64,000 nucleotides of DNA, taken from positions 186,001 through 250,000 of the forward strand of contig NZ_NTMH01000030.1 in NCBI RefSeq assembly GCF_002307475.1, written 5' to 3'. Position numbers and translations under genes: made by a program. The notes under the pieces were generated by a model. The model did not search any database. It saw only the letters and a program-made list of their open reading frames with translations, and had not been told where the DNA came from. Every line of letters begins with the position of its first letter. The stretch's first letter is position 1. Of this stretch, positions 57,077 through 64,000 are shown piece by piece. This DNA comes from Pantoea allii (GTDB lineage Bacteria; Pseudomonadota; Gammaproteobacteria; Enterobacterales; Enterobacteriaceae).

Positions 57077-58912
57077 TTAATTAATAAAGTCTAAGCCTAT
57101 TCTTGACTTTGATACTCCTAATCTACTTAGTAAGTTCAAGGCATATTCATATCTTAACTCAGCTATTATCTCTGCGTCTGTGGTCAAAATATTCACATCG
57201 TTACCTTTAGGAGAGGGTTCGGCATATTTTAAAGTAACCTTTTTATCGTCCTCATTAAATACGCCTTGTCTATCAACATAATAATCCCTCGCCTTAGGAT
57301 TTGCTTTTCCATCGAGACCATAAGTAAAGCTAAGTATTTTTATTTCTTCATCTTTGTTATGATGACGAATAAAAAGAAGATTATTCTGTGTTGCATATTT
57401 GAGTATTTCTTTTGTTTCATCTATTTTCGATAGTTTTGGCAATTGAGAAATTCCAAGGGAATCGCACATACTTTCTCGCATGTTCCTCAAGGCTATTCTT
57501 GCATCATACATTTGTACTAAAGTCACAGATATAAGATCATTATCACTATTTTTTTGGCCGGGAACAAGATCACACATTGGTGTTAAACAAAGCCAATAAT
57601 TTCCATTAAAAGTCAATATATGACCAGTTACTAAGTGATGTGTGCTGATTTTCTTTGAACAACTGAAACAATTAGCTTGAATAACTTGGTCAGTAATATT
57701 TTCAAGTGTCTCTTTTTCAATAAAGTAGTCAAGAGGATTTTCCATTTTATTTATTGAGTTAACTAAACTAATAGTGAAATCATCAAGGCTATGTTTTATT
57801 TCGTAAGCAAGTTCTTCCCACAATTTGGTCACCGCTTGCCAGGCAGAAGTTTTGATAGCGAGATTATCATTGTTTAAAAGTTCTTTAAGCCAAGCCGCCT
57901 GAAGTAACTTTTTATTAAGAATATTACTTGCAGCGTAACTGCCATTAGATTCAATTTCATGTCTAAGTTTAGACAATACCAATTTATGCGGGTGAGGTTT
58001 AGACTCTGCCATCGCTTCAATAAGTTGATCTGGAATTTCACTAATAGGTGTATCTTTTTTTCCTAACACAGTTAGAAATAAGTCTTCAGTTTTTACCCAA
58101 TTACATTTTTCATTTTTTCCCCATTCGAAAAATTTTGATGTGCTTTCCGAAAAGAAATTTTCATGGAATTTAAATTTTTCAAACGACAACCACCTCAAGA
58201 GGTCTCGTTTGCTTATTTCAATACTTTCAGGCTTGCTATCATATAAAGATTTGAATACATCTAAATATACATGCTCAAAACGAGGATCTTGAATTTTATT
58301 CTTGAACGTATTGATAATAAATAACAAATCGATAGTGGATATTGAAGAAAGAATCATTTCTTTTATGTTGTAGTTTTCAATTTCCCAATCATCAAGAGCT
58401 GAATTTATTTTTGCTAATTCTCTTTCAGAAATTATACAAATTTTAGGTTTTTCTTGTAACGAAATAATTATATCAATCAGTACATCTTGAACCGTACCTT
58501 TATCACCTGTATAACCTTTAGTATGGACGGCAACAATATTATAATGCCTGTTACTTGATAAGTTTTTAATTATATCGATTGATTTTTTACAATATCCTGA
58601 ATCTTCACCATCGAGATGATAGTCAAGGATTAAAAGGTCGCTATGGTGAAGTCTGTTAGAGACTGTTCCTAATTCTATATTTGTCTCTTGGCCATTGTAT
58701 ATGTCTAGTAGCCAGTTATATTTTACATCGCGGCTCACTTCTACTATATCTCTAAGCCTTCCAATATTTTCTTCTTTGAAATTATTCGGCTTTCTTGAGA
58801 TTAATTCATCTAAAGTAGGATATTCATCATCAATTACAGTCACCGTTCGGATCGGCTCAATATAGGCTATCTTTAAATGTGGCCTGTAATCAAAAGCAAT
58901 GTTAGTTTGCAT
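57077..58912 (-). CDS. Receiver-like protein with a cysteine cluster, defence-associated
   Basis: The N-terminal 150 residues of this 611-residue protein look like a response-regulator receiver. It has an acidic pair after strand 1 (VTVIDDE, Asp28/Asp29), a candidate phospho-acceptor Asp97 in LLILDYHLDGEDSG and a Thr-Lys after strand 4 (VAVHTKG). The rest is a large helical region I cannot assign. It includes a possible zinc knuckle: C415-x2-C418, histidines at 425-431 and C442-x4-C447 in WLCLTPMCDLVPGQ. No DNA-binding output domain is evident. It is the last gene of the operon and overlaps the ATPase gene by 11 bp, which implies coupled synthesis of partners. Effector function is unknown. 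Confidence 0.75.
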   Translation of the reverse strand: MQTNIAFDYRPHLKIAYIEPIRTVTVIDDEYPTLDELISRKPNNFKEENIGRLRDIVEVSRDVKYNWLLDIYNGQETNIELGTVSNRLHHSDLLILDYHLDGEDSGYCKKSIDIIKNLSSNRHYNIVAVHTKGYTGDKGTVQDVLIDIIISLQEKPKICIISERELAKINSALDDWEIENYNIKEMILSSISTIDLLFIINTFKNKIQDPRFEHVYLDVFKSLYDSKPESIEISKRDLLRWLSFEKFKFHENFFSESTSKFFEWGKNEKCNWVKTEDLFLTVLGKKDTPISEIPDQLIEAMAESKPHPHKLVLSKLRHEIESNGSYAASNILNKKLLQAAWLKELLNNDNLAIKTSAWQAVTKLWEELAYEIKHSLDDFTISLVNSINKMENPLDYFIEKETLENITDQVIQANCFSCSKKISTHHLVTGHILTFNGNYWLCLTPMCDLVPGQKNSDNDLISVTLVQMYDARIALRNMRESMCDSLGISQLPKLSKIDETKEILKYATQNNLLFIRHHNKDEEIKILSFTYGLDGKANPKARDYYVDRQGVFNEDDKKVTLKYAEPSPKGNDVNILTTDAEIIAELRYEYALNLLSRLGVSKSRIGLDFIN

Positions 58913-61874
58913 TTTTCAATCCTTTAAAAATGATGGCAAAGTTAGCACCATTTAAAATCTTTTTTTCATCACGGGTTTCATAAAAAATTGAATGACCACT
59001 GACTGCAAGATTTTGTTTACAAAGATACAGTCCGACACCACGACCACCTCTTTGCTTTTTCGAAAAGAATATAGTGAATAACTCGTCTACATCATCCATG
59101 TCAACGCCAGGACCAGTGTCGGAAACATATACAATGCCATCTTTAACATCGAATAATATTTCCTTGGTAAGTGTTTCGGTTTCCTTTACCCAATATCTTG
59201 AATTATTGACCAAATTAATGAAAACGGGATATATGCGTGATGGTTGCTCATATATGGCTAATTTTTCAAAATCGCTGGTGCATCTAAAATAGATGCTATC
59301 ATTTTCTAATTTGTTTTTGAAAAAATTGTTAACATATGTGTATATATCCAGTCCTGTTAGTAACGCACGGACTTTTTCTCCAGATAATTTAAGAGGGCTT
59401 AAAAACCGCCAAGAATCACTTAAAGACTCATGAGCATTAGTTATACTTAACAATGCACTTTTTTGCAATGGATCAAGTGACGAACTACTCAAATTTTTGA
59501 TTCCGCGCTCAATAGTCATGTCAAATCCTTCAATCTCATGACCTATTATTTCAACAGTAATCCCTAACTGCGCTAACGCATTGACTTGTTCAACTTGCTT
59601 TTTCAAACGTGAGTTTTCATTAACTGAAACAATAGCTAAACTTTCCAGGTCTATTTGTTCCTTGAGGTTTTCGAATGCTGAAATATAAGGAGATAATTTT
59701 TGTGTTACTTCTATATCTTGAATTTGATAATCTAGTTCTATTAACTCGAGGGTTTGTTTAAGACCAATTTTTTTATTATCAAGATCAGTAAGATACGCTG
59801 ATACCTTTTCATGAAAAGCTTTATTTATCGCACTAACTGTTTCTTCAAATCTCTCTTGTTCATCTTTAAGAGATTGTCTTCCTTTTGTAGCCAATTTTCG
59901 TATCTTTGCATGCAATATAGCCGCTTTACTACGAAAATCTTTCGCAGCTATTTCAATATCATCTTTAACAACTAATTGTTCTAAAGCGAAACTCAATGAG
60001 CTATTTATGTCTTTTAACTGGCGCTTTGCATCTAATTCTATATCTCTGTATTCCCTGTAATCTTTTTCAATACTGCCTAAACTCCGTGGCACAGCTCCTA
60101 AAGAATAAGATTTTAGCTCGGCATCGAGTTTATCAACTTCTTCTCGTAAAAAGAGAAGTTCTTCTTGATCTATATTTTTATTTTCGATGGTTAAACTTTT
60201 AGATATTTCGGATAAATTATTATTGATTAGACTGAGTTTGTTTATATTATTTTGTATGGATGCTTTAATTCTTTTTAATTCTTTTTTAAGAAGTTTTTTC
60301 CTGTCTTCTTCAGCCTTGGATGCATTATATTTTGCATTAATTTCTTCGAGTTTTTCTTCTCTAATATGAGAAGAACGGCCAATGAATTTTTTAGCAACTT
60401 CAACTAATATATGCTCTACAACTTCTCGAAAAATTTTGGAAGCTTTATTATCGATTATCCCTTCTCGCCCTGCTTTATCACGGAGATTAGGGTTGTGTTC
60501 TTTAGTTATTGATACACCACCAAAACAGGCTCTATTACTAAACATATACAGACCTGCATTTTTAGTACGTCTTTTTTCAATTTCAAAAAAATCGTTATCT
60601 TCCCTACCATATGGCATAACTCGTAAGTGATCACGAAATACCATTACGCCGCCAAACTGTTCACGTATTGTATCAAATTTAGTATGTTGTTCATCGGACA
60701 GTGTCGTATTCTTTTTTTGTACTTCAAATGTACCTAACCTCATGAAGAAAGGACCAAATCTAGTATCAATTCTTGTCTTATAATTAGTTTTTGGTTTTAT
60801 AGTTATATTTTCGTACCACTCTCCAAAAGCTTTAACTCTTCCACTAAAAAAACCAGTTTCGTCAATATTCCCCTCAACTATATGCTCTAATTGTTCAAAA
60901 TCGGTTATATCGAAATTTCTCACCTCATCAATAATCAATCTCTGGAGGTTACCATTCCACACTAATACGCTTGTTTTAAAATCAGAAACCTTACTTTCAT
61001 CGTCACGGCGGAATGGATTAACGAAACTATTTAAGGTTTGTATAAAGCGCTCTTTAGCTCTAAGTTCAGAACCTTCCGCCTCTGAACCTGATTCTAAAGA
61101 TAATTGGGCTGTCAAATCATAATGTATATCAGCAATGAACATTGCAGTACCACATTCTGAATTATTTTGCCAAACGGGCCAAGATTGAAAATGTTTTTCT
61201 GTAAAATAAACATCTATAGCGGTTTTTTCAATTGCAAGTTGCGTAATTTCTTTCTTTTGCTCGGTTTCTAACTCGCTAAATGCAGTCCAAGCACTTTCAA
61301 TTCTTTTATCACGTGAGGCATCTTTTCCATCCCCCCAAATATTACTCATTAATGCATCAAACATGTCAGGTAATATATTTGATAGCTCACTTTTTGAATT
61401 GAACTCGGTAATGGGTATACTTATATCATTGAGCATTAAAAAAGGATTTTCAAATAATCTCCAGTCAAGCAAACATGCTACATAATTATTATTTTTCTTT
61501 TTTGATATGAGTAGCATCAAAGAGCCTAAAGCAGCGCAGGACAATCTACCGATACCCTTTTGACCTTGCTTCTCTCTTTTATCGACTATACCGTTACGTT
61601 CTTCTATAGGAACTTCTTTATTTGTTGCTTTAGATTCAGTGCCAACTGTTAGCCATTTATTGATTACATCTTCAATTGACATTCCATGACCGTTGTCGAC
61701 AAGTGTGGCAACAGGAATTTCTCCATCAAAAATATTAAGCGATACACTTGTTGCATATGCATCGTATGAATTTTTCCATAACTCCGAAATAGCTGTAGGA
61801 CAGTCGGCTATTTGCTCTCTGCCTAAGTGATCAATGGTTCTTGCTCTTGTTTGAAAATTAGCTGAAATAACCAT
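58902..61874 (-). CDS. Dual GHKL ATPase: MORC/MutL-like head and histidine-kinase-like tail
   Basis: Two ATP-binding Bergerat folds lie in one 990-residue chain. The N-terminal fold has ELWKNSYDAYA (31-41), DNGHGM (60-65) and GQKGIGR (104-110), as in Hsp90/MutL/MORC proteins. A long Lys/Glu-rich, coiled-coil-like region spans about 500-770. The C-terminal part looks like a histidine kinase: candidate phospho-His779 in EIIGHEIEGFD, N box INLVNNSRYW (about 886-895), G1 SDTGPG (918-923) and G2 GGRGVGLYLCK. There are no membrane segments. It starts 36 bp after the methyltransferase gene. MORC/MutL-like ATPases are known in bacterial restriction-modification neighbourhoods, so a DNA-sensing or DNA-clamping role is likely. 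Confidence 0.82.
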   Translation of the reverse strand: MVISANFQTRARTIDHLGREQIADCPTAISELWKNSYDAYATSVSLNIFDGEIPVATLVDNGHGMSIEDVINKWLTVGTESKATNKEVPIEERNGIVDKREKQGQKGIGRLSCAALGSLMLLISKKKNNNYVACLLDWRLFENPFLMLNDISIPITEFNSKSELSNILPDMFDALMSNIWGDGKDASRDKRIESAWTAFSELETEQKKEITQLAIEKTAIDVYFTEKHFQSWPVWQNNSECGTAMFIADIHYDLTAQLSLESGSEAEGSELRAKERFIQTLNSFVNPFRRDDESKVSDFKTSVLVWNGNLQRLIIDEVRNFDITDFEQLEHIVEGNIDETGFFSGRVKAFGEWYENITIKPKTNYKTRIDTRFGPFFMRLGTFEVQKKNTTLSDEQHTKFDTIREQFGGVMVFRDHLRVMPYGREDNDFFEIEKRRTKNAGLYMFSNRACFGGVSITKEHNPNLRDKAGREGIIDNKASKIFREVVEHILVEVAKKFIGRSSHIREEKLEEINAKYNASKAEEDRKKLLKKELKRIKASIQNNINKLSLINNNLSEISKSLTIENKNIDQEELLFLREEVDKLDAELKSYSLGAVPRSLGSIEKDYREYRDIELDAKRQLKDINSSLSFALEQLVVKDDIEIAAKDFRSKAAILHAKIRKLATKGRQSLKDEQERFEETVSAINKAFHEKVSAYLTDLDNKKIGLKQTLELIELDYQIQDIEVTQKLSPYISAFENLKEQIDLESLAIVSVNENSRLKKQVEQVNALAQLGITVEIIGHEIEGFDMTIERGIKNLSSSSLDPLQKSALLSITNAHESLSDSWRFLSPLKLSGEKVRALLTGLDIYTYVNNFFKNKLENDSIYFRCTSDFEKLAIYEQPSRIYPVFINLVNNSRYWVKETETLTKEILFDVKDGIVYVSDTGPGVDMDDVDELFTIFFSKKQRGGRGVGLYLCKQNLAVSGHSIFYETRDEKKILNGANFAIIFKGLKNAN

Positions 61875-61910
61875 TTTCGCCTCTTGAGATTATTTTAATT
61901 TTTCTGAAAA

Positions 61911-63098
61911 TTAGACTATAAGTTGTGAGATTGATGATATTAATATTTCTCCGAGAAGAGGAGGGACTGCATTGCCTATTTGCCTAGCTTGTTCTGTTGT
62001 ATTTCCTGTAAACAGGAAATCATCTGGGAACGTTTGAAGCCGTGCTGCATGTCTTAAGGTAATTCCATGGTTTTTCCACGGATGAACGAATCTTCCTTTA
62101 GATGGGTTATGGCACCCAGTTGTGATAGTATTTGAGGGCAAATGTATCATCATTCTGCCATATACATCTTTGTGTCCTTCATACCCGTCACTGTGACATT
62201 TTAATTGAAATTCTAATCCAGCATCAGCACGACTACCGTTTAAAACTGTAGCATTAAAACGCGCCTCCATATTTGGAGTAGGTTTCATATGTATGTTACA
62301 AGGATCATTTATATTTACAGGACTAGATTCAAACTCTAAGCTTTCAAGCATTTTAAGAATTTCATCTTTATTATAGTTTTTCTTTTTACTAAAATGTTCT
62401 GATAAATATCTTTCAATCAAAGCTGGAGTCAGTTTCTCGAAAACGGAAGATGCTGTACGCCACGCTTTTTTTCCATCAAACTTAACTTCAAAAGAAGATG
62501 GGCTAAAATGTGTTTTTAAAGGAGGGAAATGAATTTCTTTTTTATCTTTATAAATATCATTTCTTACACCCAAAATGAAAACTCTTTTACGATTCTGTGG
62601 TACCCCATAATCTCTTGCATTCAATATGGAGCAATGAGTAAGTGTATAATTATTGTCTTTAGATAGTTTTTTAAAATCGTCTAAGTAACTTTTGTGACGC
62701 TCCCATAGAAGACCTGATACATTTTCAACTAAGAATATTTTTGGCTGAAACTCATCAACAAAAGCAAAATACCTTAAGAGTAATTTATTTCGTGGATCAT
62801 TAACGCCCGAATCTTTTAATCTGTGGCTTGAGAAACCTTGACAAGGTGGCCCACCAAGAATCAATGATAATTCTTTTTTTTCTAATTTTAATTCAGCTCT
62901 AAGCTCTTTAGGGCTTACTAAAAGTATATCTTTTTGTAAAAGCTTTGTTTCTCGTTTCAAACGATTAATTAAATTTTCTTTATACGTATGAGCGGCAGCC
63001 TTGTCGAATTCAATTGCAGCGACAACATCAACATATCCTAAATTATGAGCAGCTAAACTAAAACCACCTGCTCCCGCAAATAAATCTAATGCTTTCAT
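61911..63098 (-). CDS. DNA (cytosine-5) methyltransferase
   Basis: This 395-residue m5C methyltransferase shows motif I (LDLFAGAGGFS), motif IV with catalytic Cys86 (GGPPCQGFSS), motif VI (LVENVSG), motif VIII (QNRKRVFILG) and motif X (ARQIGNAVPPLL). The target-recognition region lies between VIII and IX (about 195-330); the recognition site cannot be read from sequence. I chose the ATG at 63096-63098 because the upstream in-frame ATG at 63137 overlaps a TATAAT promoter element. It is the first gene of the three-gene operon. AT-rich codon use differs sharply from the core genes. No restriction endonuclease gene is adjacent. Confidence 0.95.
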   Translation of the reverse strand: MKALDLFAGAGGFSLAAHNLGYVDVVAAIEFDKAAAHTYKENLINRLKRETKLLQKDILLVSPKELRAELKLEKKELSLILGGPPCQGFSSHRLKDSGVNDPRNKLLLRYFAFVDEFQPKIFLVENVSGLLWERHKSYLDDFKKLSKDNNYTLTHCSILNARDYGVPQNRKRVFILGVRNDIYKDKKEIHFPPLKTHFSPSSFEVKFDGKKAWRTASSVFEKLTPALIERYLSEHFSKKKNYNKDEILKMLESLEFESSPVNINDPCNIHMKPTPNMEARFNATVLNGSRADAGLEFQLKCHSDGYEGHKDVYGRMMIHLPSNTITTGCHNPSKGRFVHPWKNHGITLRHAARLQTFPDDFLFTGNTTEQARQIGNAVPPLLGEILISSISQLIV

Positions 63099-63128
63099 GG
63101 CTTTCCGAATAAAGGTTAAAACTTTTCC

Positions 63129-63156
63129 ATTATACATTATTCATATTAAATGACAA
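63129..63156 (-). promoter_or_regulatory. Promoter of the methyltransferase operon
   Basis: On the minus strand, TTGTCA (63151-63156), a 16-bp spacer and TATAAT (63129-63134) form a near-consensus sigma-70 promoter. The start would lie about 25 bp before the methyltransferase ATG. No other promoter-like sequence is seen between the three genes. Confidence 0.75.
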
Positions 63157-63470
63157 GCTTTGTTTTTGTTGTGATTTAATTGGAATAACATGTTATTACC
63201 CTTTCACTTCTTGAAAATTATGATTTTAAACAAGAATAATTTTAACCTGTTTTTATCTATTGAGTGTTTTCATTTCACTGCATTTAAAATGTATGATTAG
63301 AGTTAATTATTCACTGACTATTTTATAACTATCTATACGAAATTTCCTGTGATTGCGTATGGCACTATACACCTTCGCTAAATCTGCTTCCGTCATAGCA
63401 ACCCTGCATCTGCTTACAACATAACAAACCCCACTCGCCCCCACCTCCGCAGGGGCAAGCCCATCAATCC
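63157..63470. other. AT-rich gap between the defence operon and symE
   Basis: I find no supported gene. AT content falls back towards core levels after about 63400, which places one edge of the acquired segment here. No copy of the leuX 3' end, the expected attachment-site repeat, is visible. Confidence 0.5.
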
Positions 63471-63797
63471 TTACCAGTCAGTCAACCCAATCGCCTTCAT
63501 CACCCGTTTTCTCATATGCACAGGCAGTGACGCCAGTTCCTCGATCGATCTCACCCGCGTCCCGTTGATCACGTCCCTGGGTTTAAAGCTGATAATGATC
63601 CGCCCCCAGGTCACTTTCACATCCAGTTGCACCCCAATGGGAAAACCCGCTGTTTTCAACCAACAGCCTTTAAGCGTAATCGCCGGAATGCGGCGGTAAT
63701 CTGGAGTGCGGGTCACATAACCCACGGTCGCATAGCGCTGGGTGTAGTTTGTCTCTTTAGCTTCGTGGTGGCCTGAAATACAATCGCTGGCAGTCAT
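63471..63797 (-). CDS. symE: SymE-family type I toxin
   Basis: This 108-residue SymE-like protein has the conserved core ATVGYVTRTPDYRRIPAITL, KGCWLKTAGFPIG and VDVKVTWGRIIIS. SymE has an AbrB-like fold, binds nucleic acid, cleaves or compacts it and stops growth when overproduced. In E. coli the gene is SOS-induced, sits among restriction genes near hsd and mcr, and is repressed by the antisense RNA SymR. All these elements seem present: a SymR-like RNA overlaps the start and a LexA-like box lies upstream. The GGAAT ribosome-binding region lies inside the SymR overlap. Confidence 0.93.
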   Translation of the reverse strand: MTASDCISGHHEAKETNYTQRYATVGYVTRTPDYRRIPAITLKGCWLKTAGFPIGVQLDVKVTWGRIIISFKPRDVINGTRVRSIEELASLPVHMRKRVMKAIGLTDW

Positions 63798-63869
63798 GAT
63801 TACTATTCCTTACTTAATAGTGATTGTGATCAGCGATGCGGATGTGTTGCCCCACATTCGTATCGCGCT
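63792..63869 (+). ncRNA. symR: SymR antisense RNA
   Basis: This predicted 78-nt RNA starts AGUCAUGAUUACUAUUCC, opposite the symE start codon, and covers its ribosome-binding site. It ends in a 14-pair stem (63834-63847 with 63852-63865, two G-U pairs) like the E. coli 77-nt SymR, including a GTGATTGTGAT segment in the middle. A TACAAT -10 element (63779-63784), inside symE, lies 7 bp before the start. Confidence 0.88.
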
Positions 63870-63876
63870 AAATTAC

Positions 63877-63892
63877 CTGATGATTTAATCAG
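63877..63892. promoter_or_regulatory. LexA-like box upstream of symE
   Basis: CTGATGATTTAATCAG fits CTG-N10-CAG with an AT-rich centre; the fourth and thirteenth bases differ from the preferred CTGT...ACAG. It is about 80 bp upstream of the symE start codon, where the promoter should be. SOS control is known for E. coli symE. Confidence 0.55.
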
Positions 63893-64000
63893 GGAGGCAG
63901 GAATGCATCGAGTGTGAAAAGAGAAAACTGCGAAAGGGCACGCAGAAAGATCTCGCTGATTTCAGAGAAGTTCATCGATTTTCGACCTGTATCCAGCTTC
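63888..64000 (-). other. Open frame running off the right edge
   Basis: A minus-strand frame enters from the right edge, contains MNFSEISEIFLRALSQF and ends at TGA near 63888, upstream of symE. It is too short to identify and may be chance or the 3' end of a gene beyond the window. Confidence 0.2.

Noticed and set aside
57077..61874. A conventional type II restriction endonuclease in the island
   Set aside because: Neither protein shows a PD-(D/E)xK, HNH or PLD motif that I could defend by eye.
56555..64000. Second copy of the leuX 3' end as an attachment site
   Set aside because: I found no repeat of the CCGGCCTTCGGCACCA segment downstream within the window.

Overview
The window reads as chromosomal DNA of an enterobacterium of the Enterobacterales, most likely an Erwiniaceae member (Pantoea/Erwinia-like). 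Many proteins match Escherichia/Salmonella housekeeping genes closely (GalR, Aas, LplT, PyrBI, ArgI, RraB, MiaE, ValS, HolC, PepA, LptFG, MarC), but the gene order is only locally conserved and accessory genes are interspersed. The core is GC-rich; the segment after the leucine tRNA (about 56.6-63.4 kb) is strikingly AT-rich and looks acquired. The genus is inferred, not proven.

Layout. 0-4.5 kb: end of an NAD(P)-binding oxidoreductase, nrdDG under a tandem NrdR-box promoter, and galR with its own operator. 4.6-9.1 kb: a BisC/TorZ-like molybdoenzyme and an FtsI-like alternative PBP bracketed by two OmrA/OmrB-type small RNAs. 9.2-18.3 kb: an MdtABC/MuxABC-like RND efflux operon with its own outer-membrane lipoprotein. 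18.4-21.7 kb: aas-lplT for lysophospholipid repair. 22-23.7 kb: a chemoreceptor behind a FliA-type promoter. 23.8-27 kb: ridA, pyrBI with leader peptide and attenuator, and argI with ARG boxes. 27.1-31.3 kb: rraB, miaE, an OprD-like porin with a periplasmic histidine phosphatase, and a GNAT enzyme. 31.4-38.8 kb: pepA-holC-valS and the divergent lptFG. 39.4-40.2 kb: an unrecognised two-gene pair.

40.4-49.6 kb holds a LacI-regulated catabolic island. It has an ABC sugar-type importer (ATPase, permease, separate binding protein), a phosphotriesterase-family hydrolase, a GATase1-like protein, an M20 deacylase, a PfkB kinase and a BtpA/SgcQ protein. Near-identical palindromic operators suggest one regulator; the substrate is unknown.

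49.6-50.2 kb contains what I read as a TisB/IstR type I toxin-antitoxin locus: a 29-residue amphipathic peptide gene, a divergent antisense-type RNA with a good promoter and terminator, and a 20-nt direct repeat that would let the RNA pair with the toxin mRNA. 50.2-56.2 kb has yjiN, secreted proteins, marC, an unknown protein and yjjA.

The end of the window is a defence region beside the leuX tRNA, a known integration hotspot. A three-gene AT-rich operon encodes an m5C DNA methyltransferase, a 990-residue protein carrying two GHKL ATPase domains (one MutL/MORC/Hsp90-like, one histidine-kinase-like) and a receiver-like protein with a cysteine cluster. The last two look like a phosphorelay attached to a modification enzyme, with no conventional restriction endonuclease. 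Next comes a SymE/SymR toxin-antitoxin pair with a LexA-like box. These last genes are the best candidates for a poorly described system.
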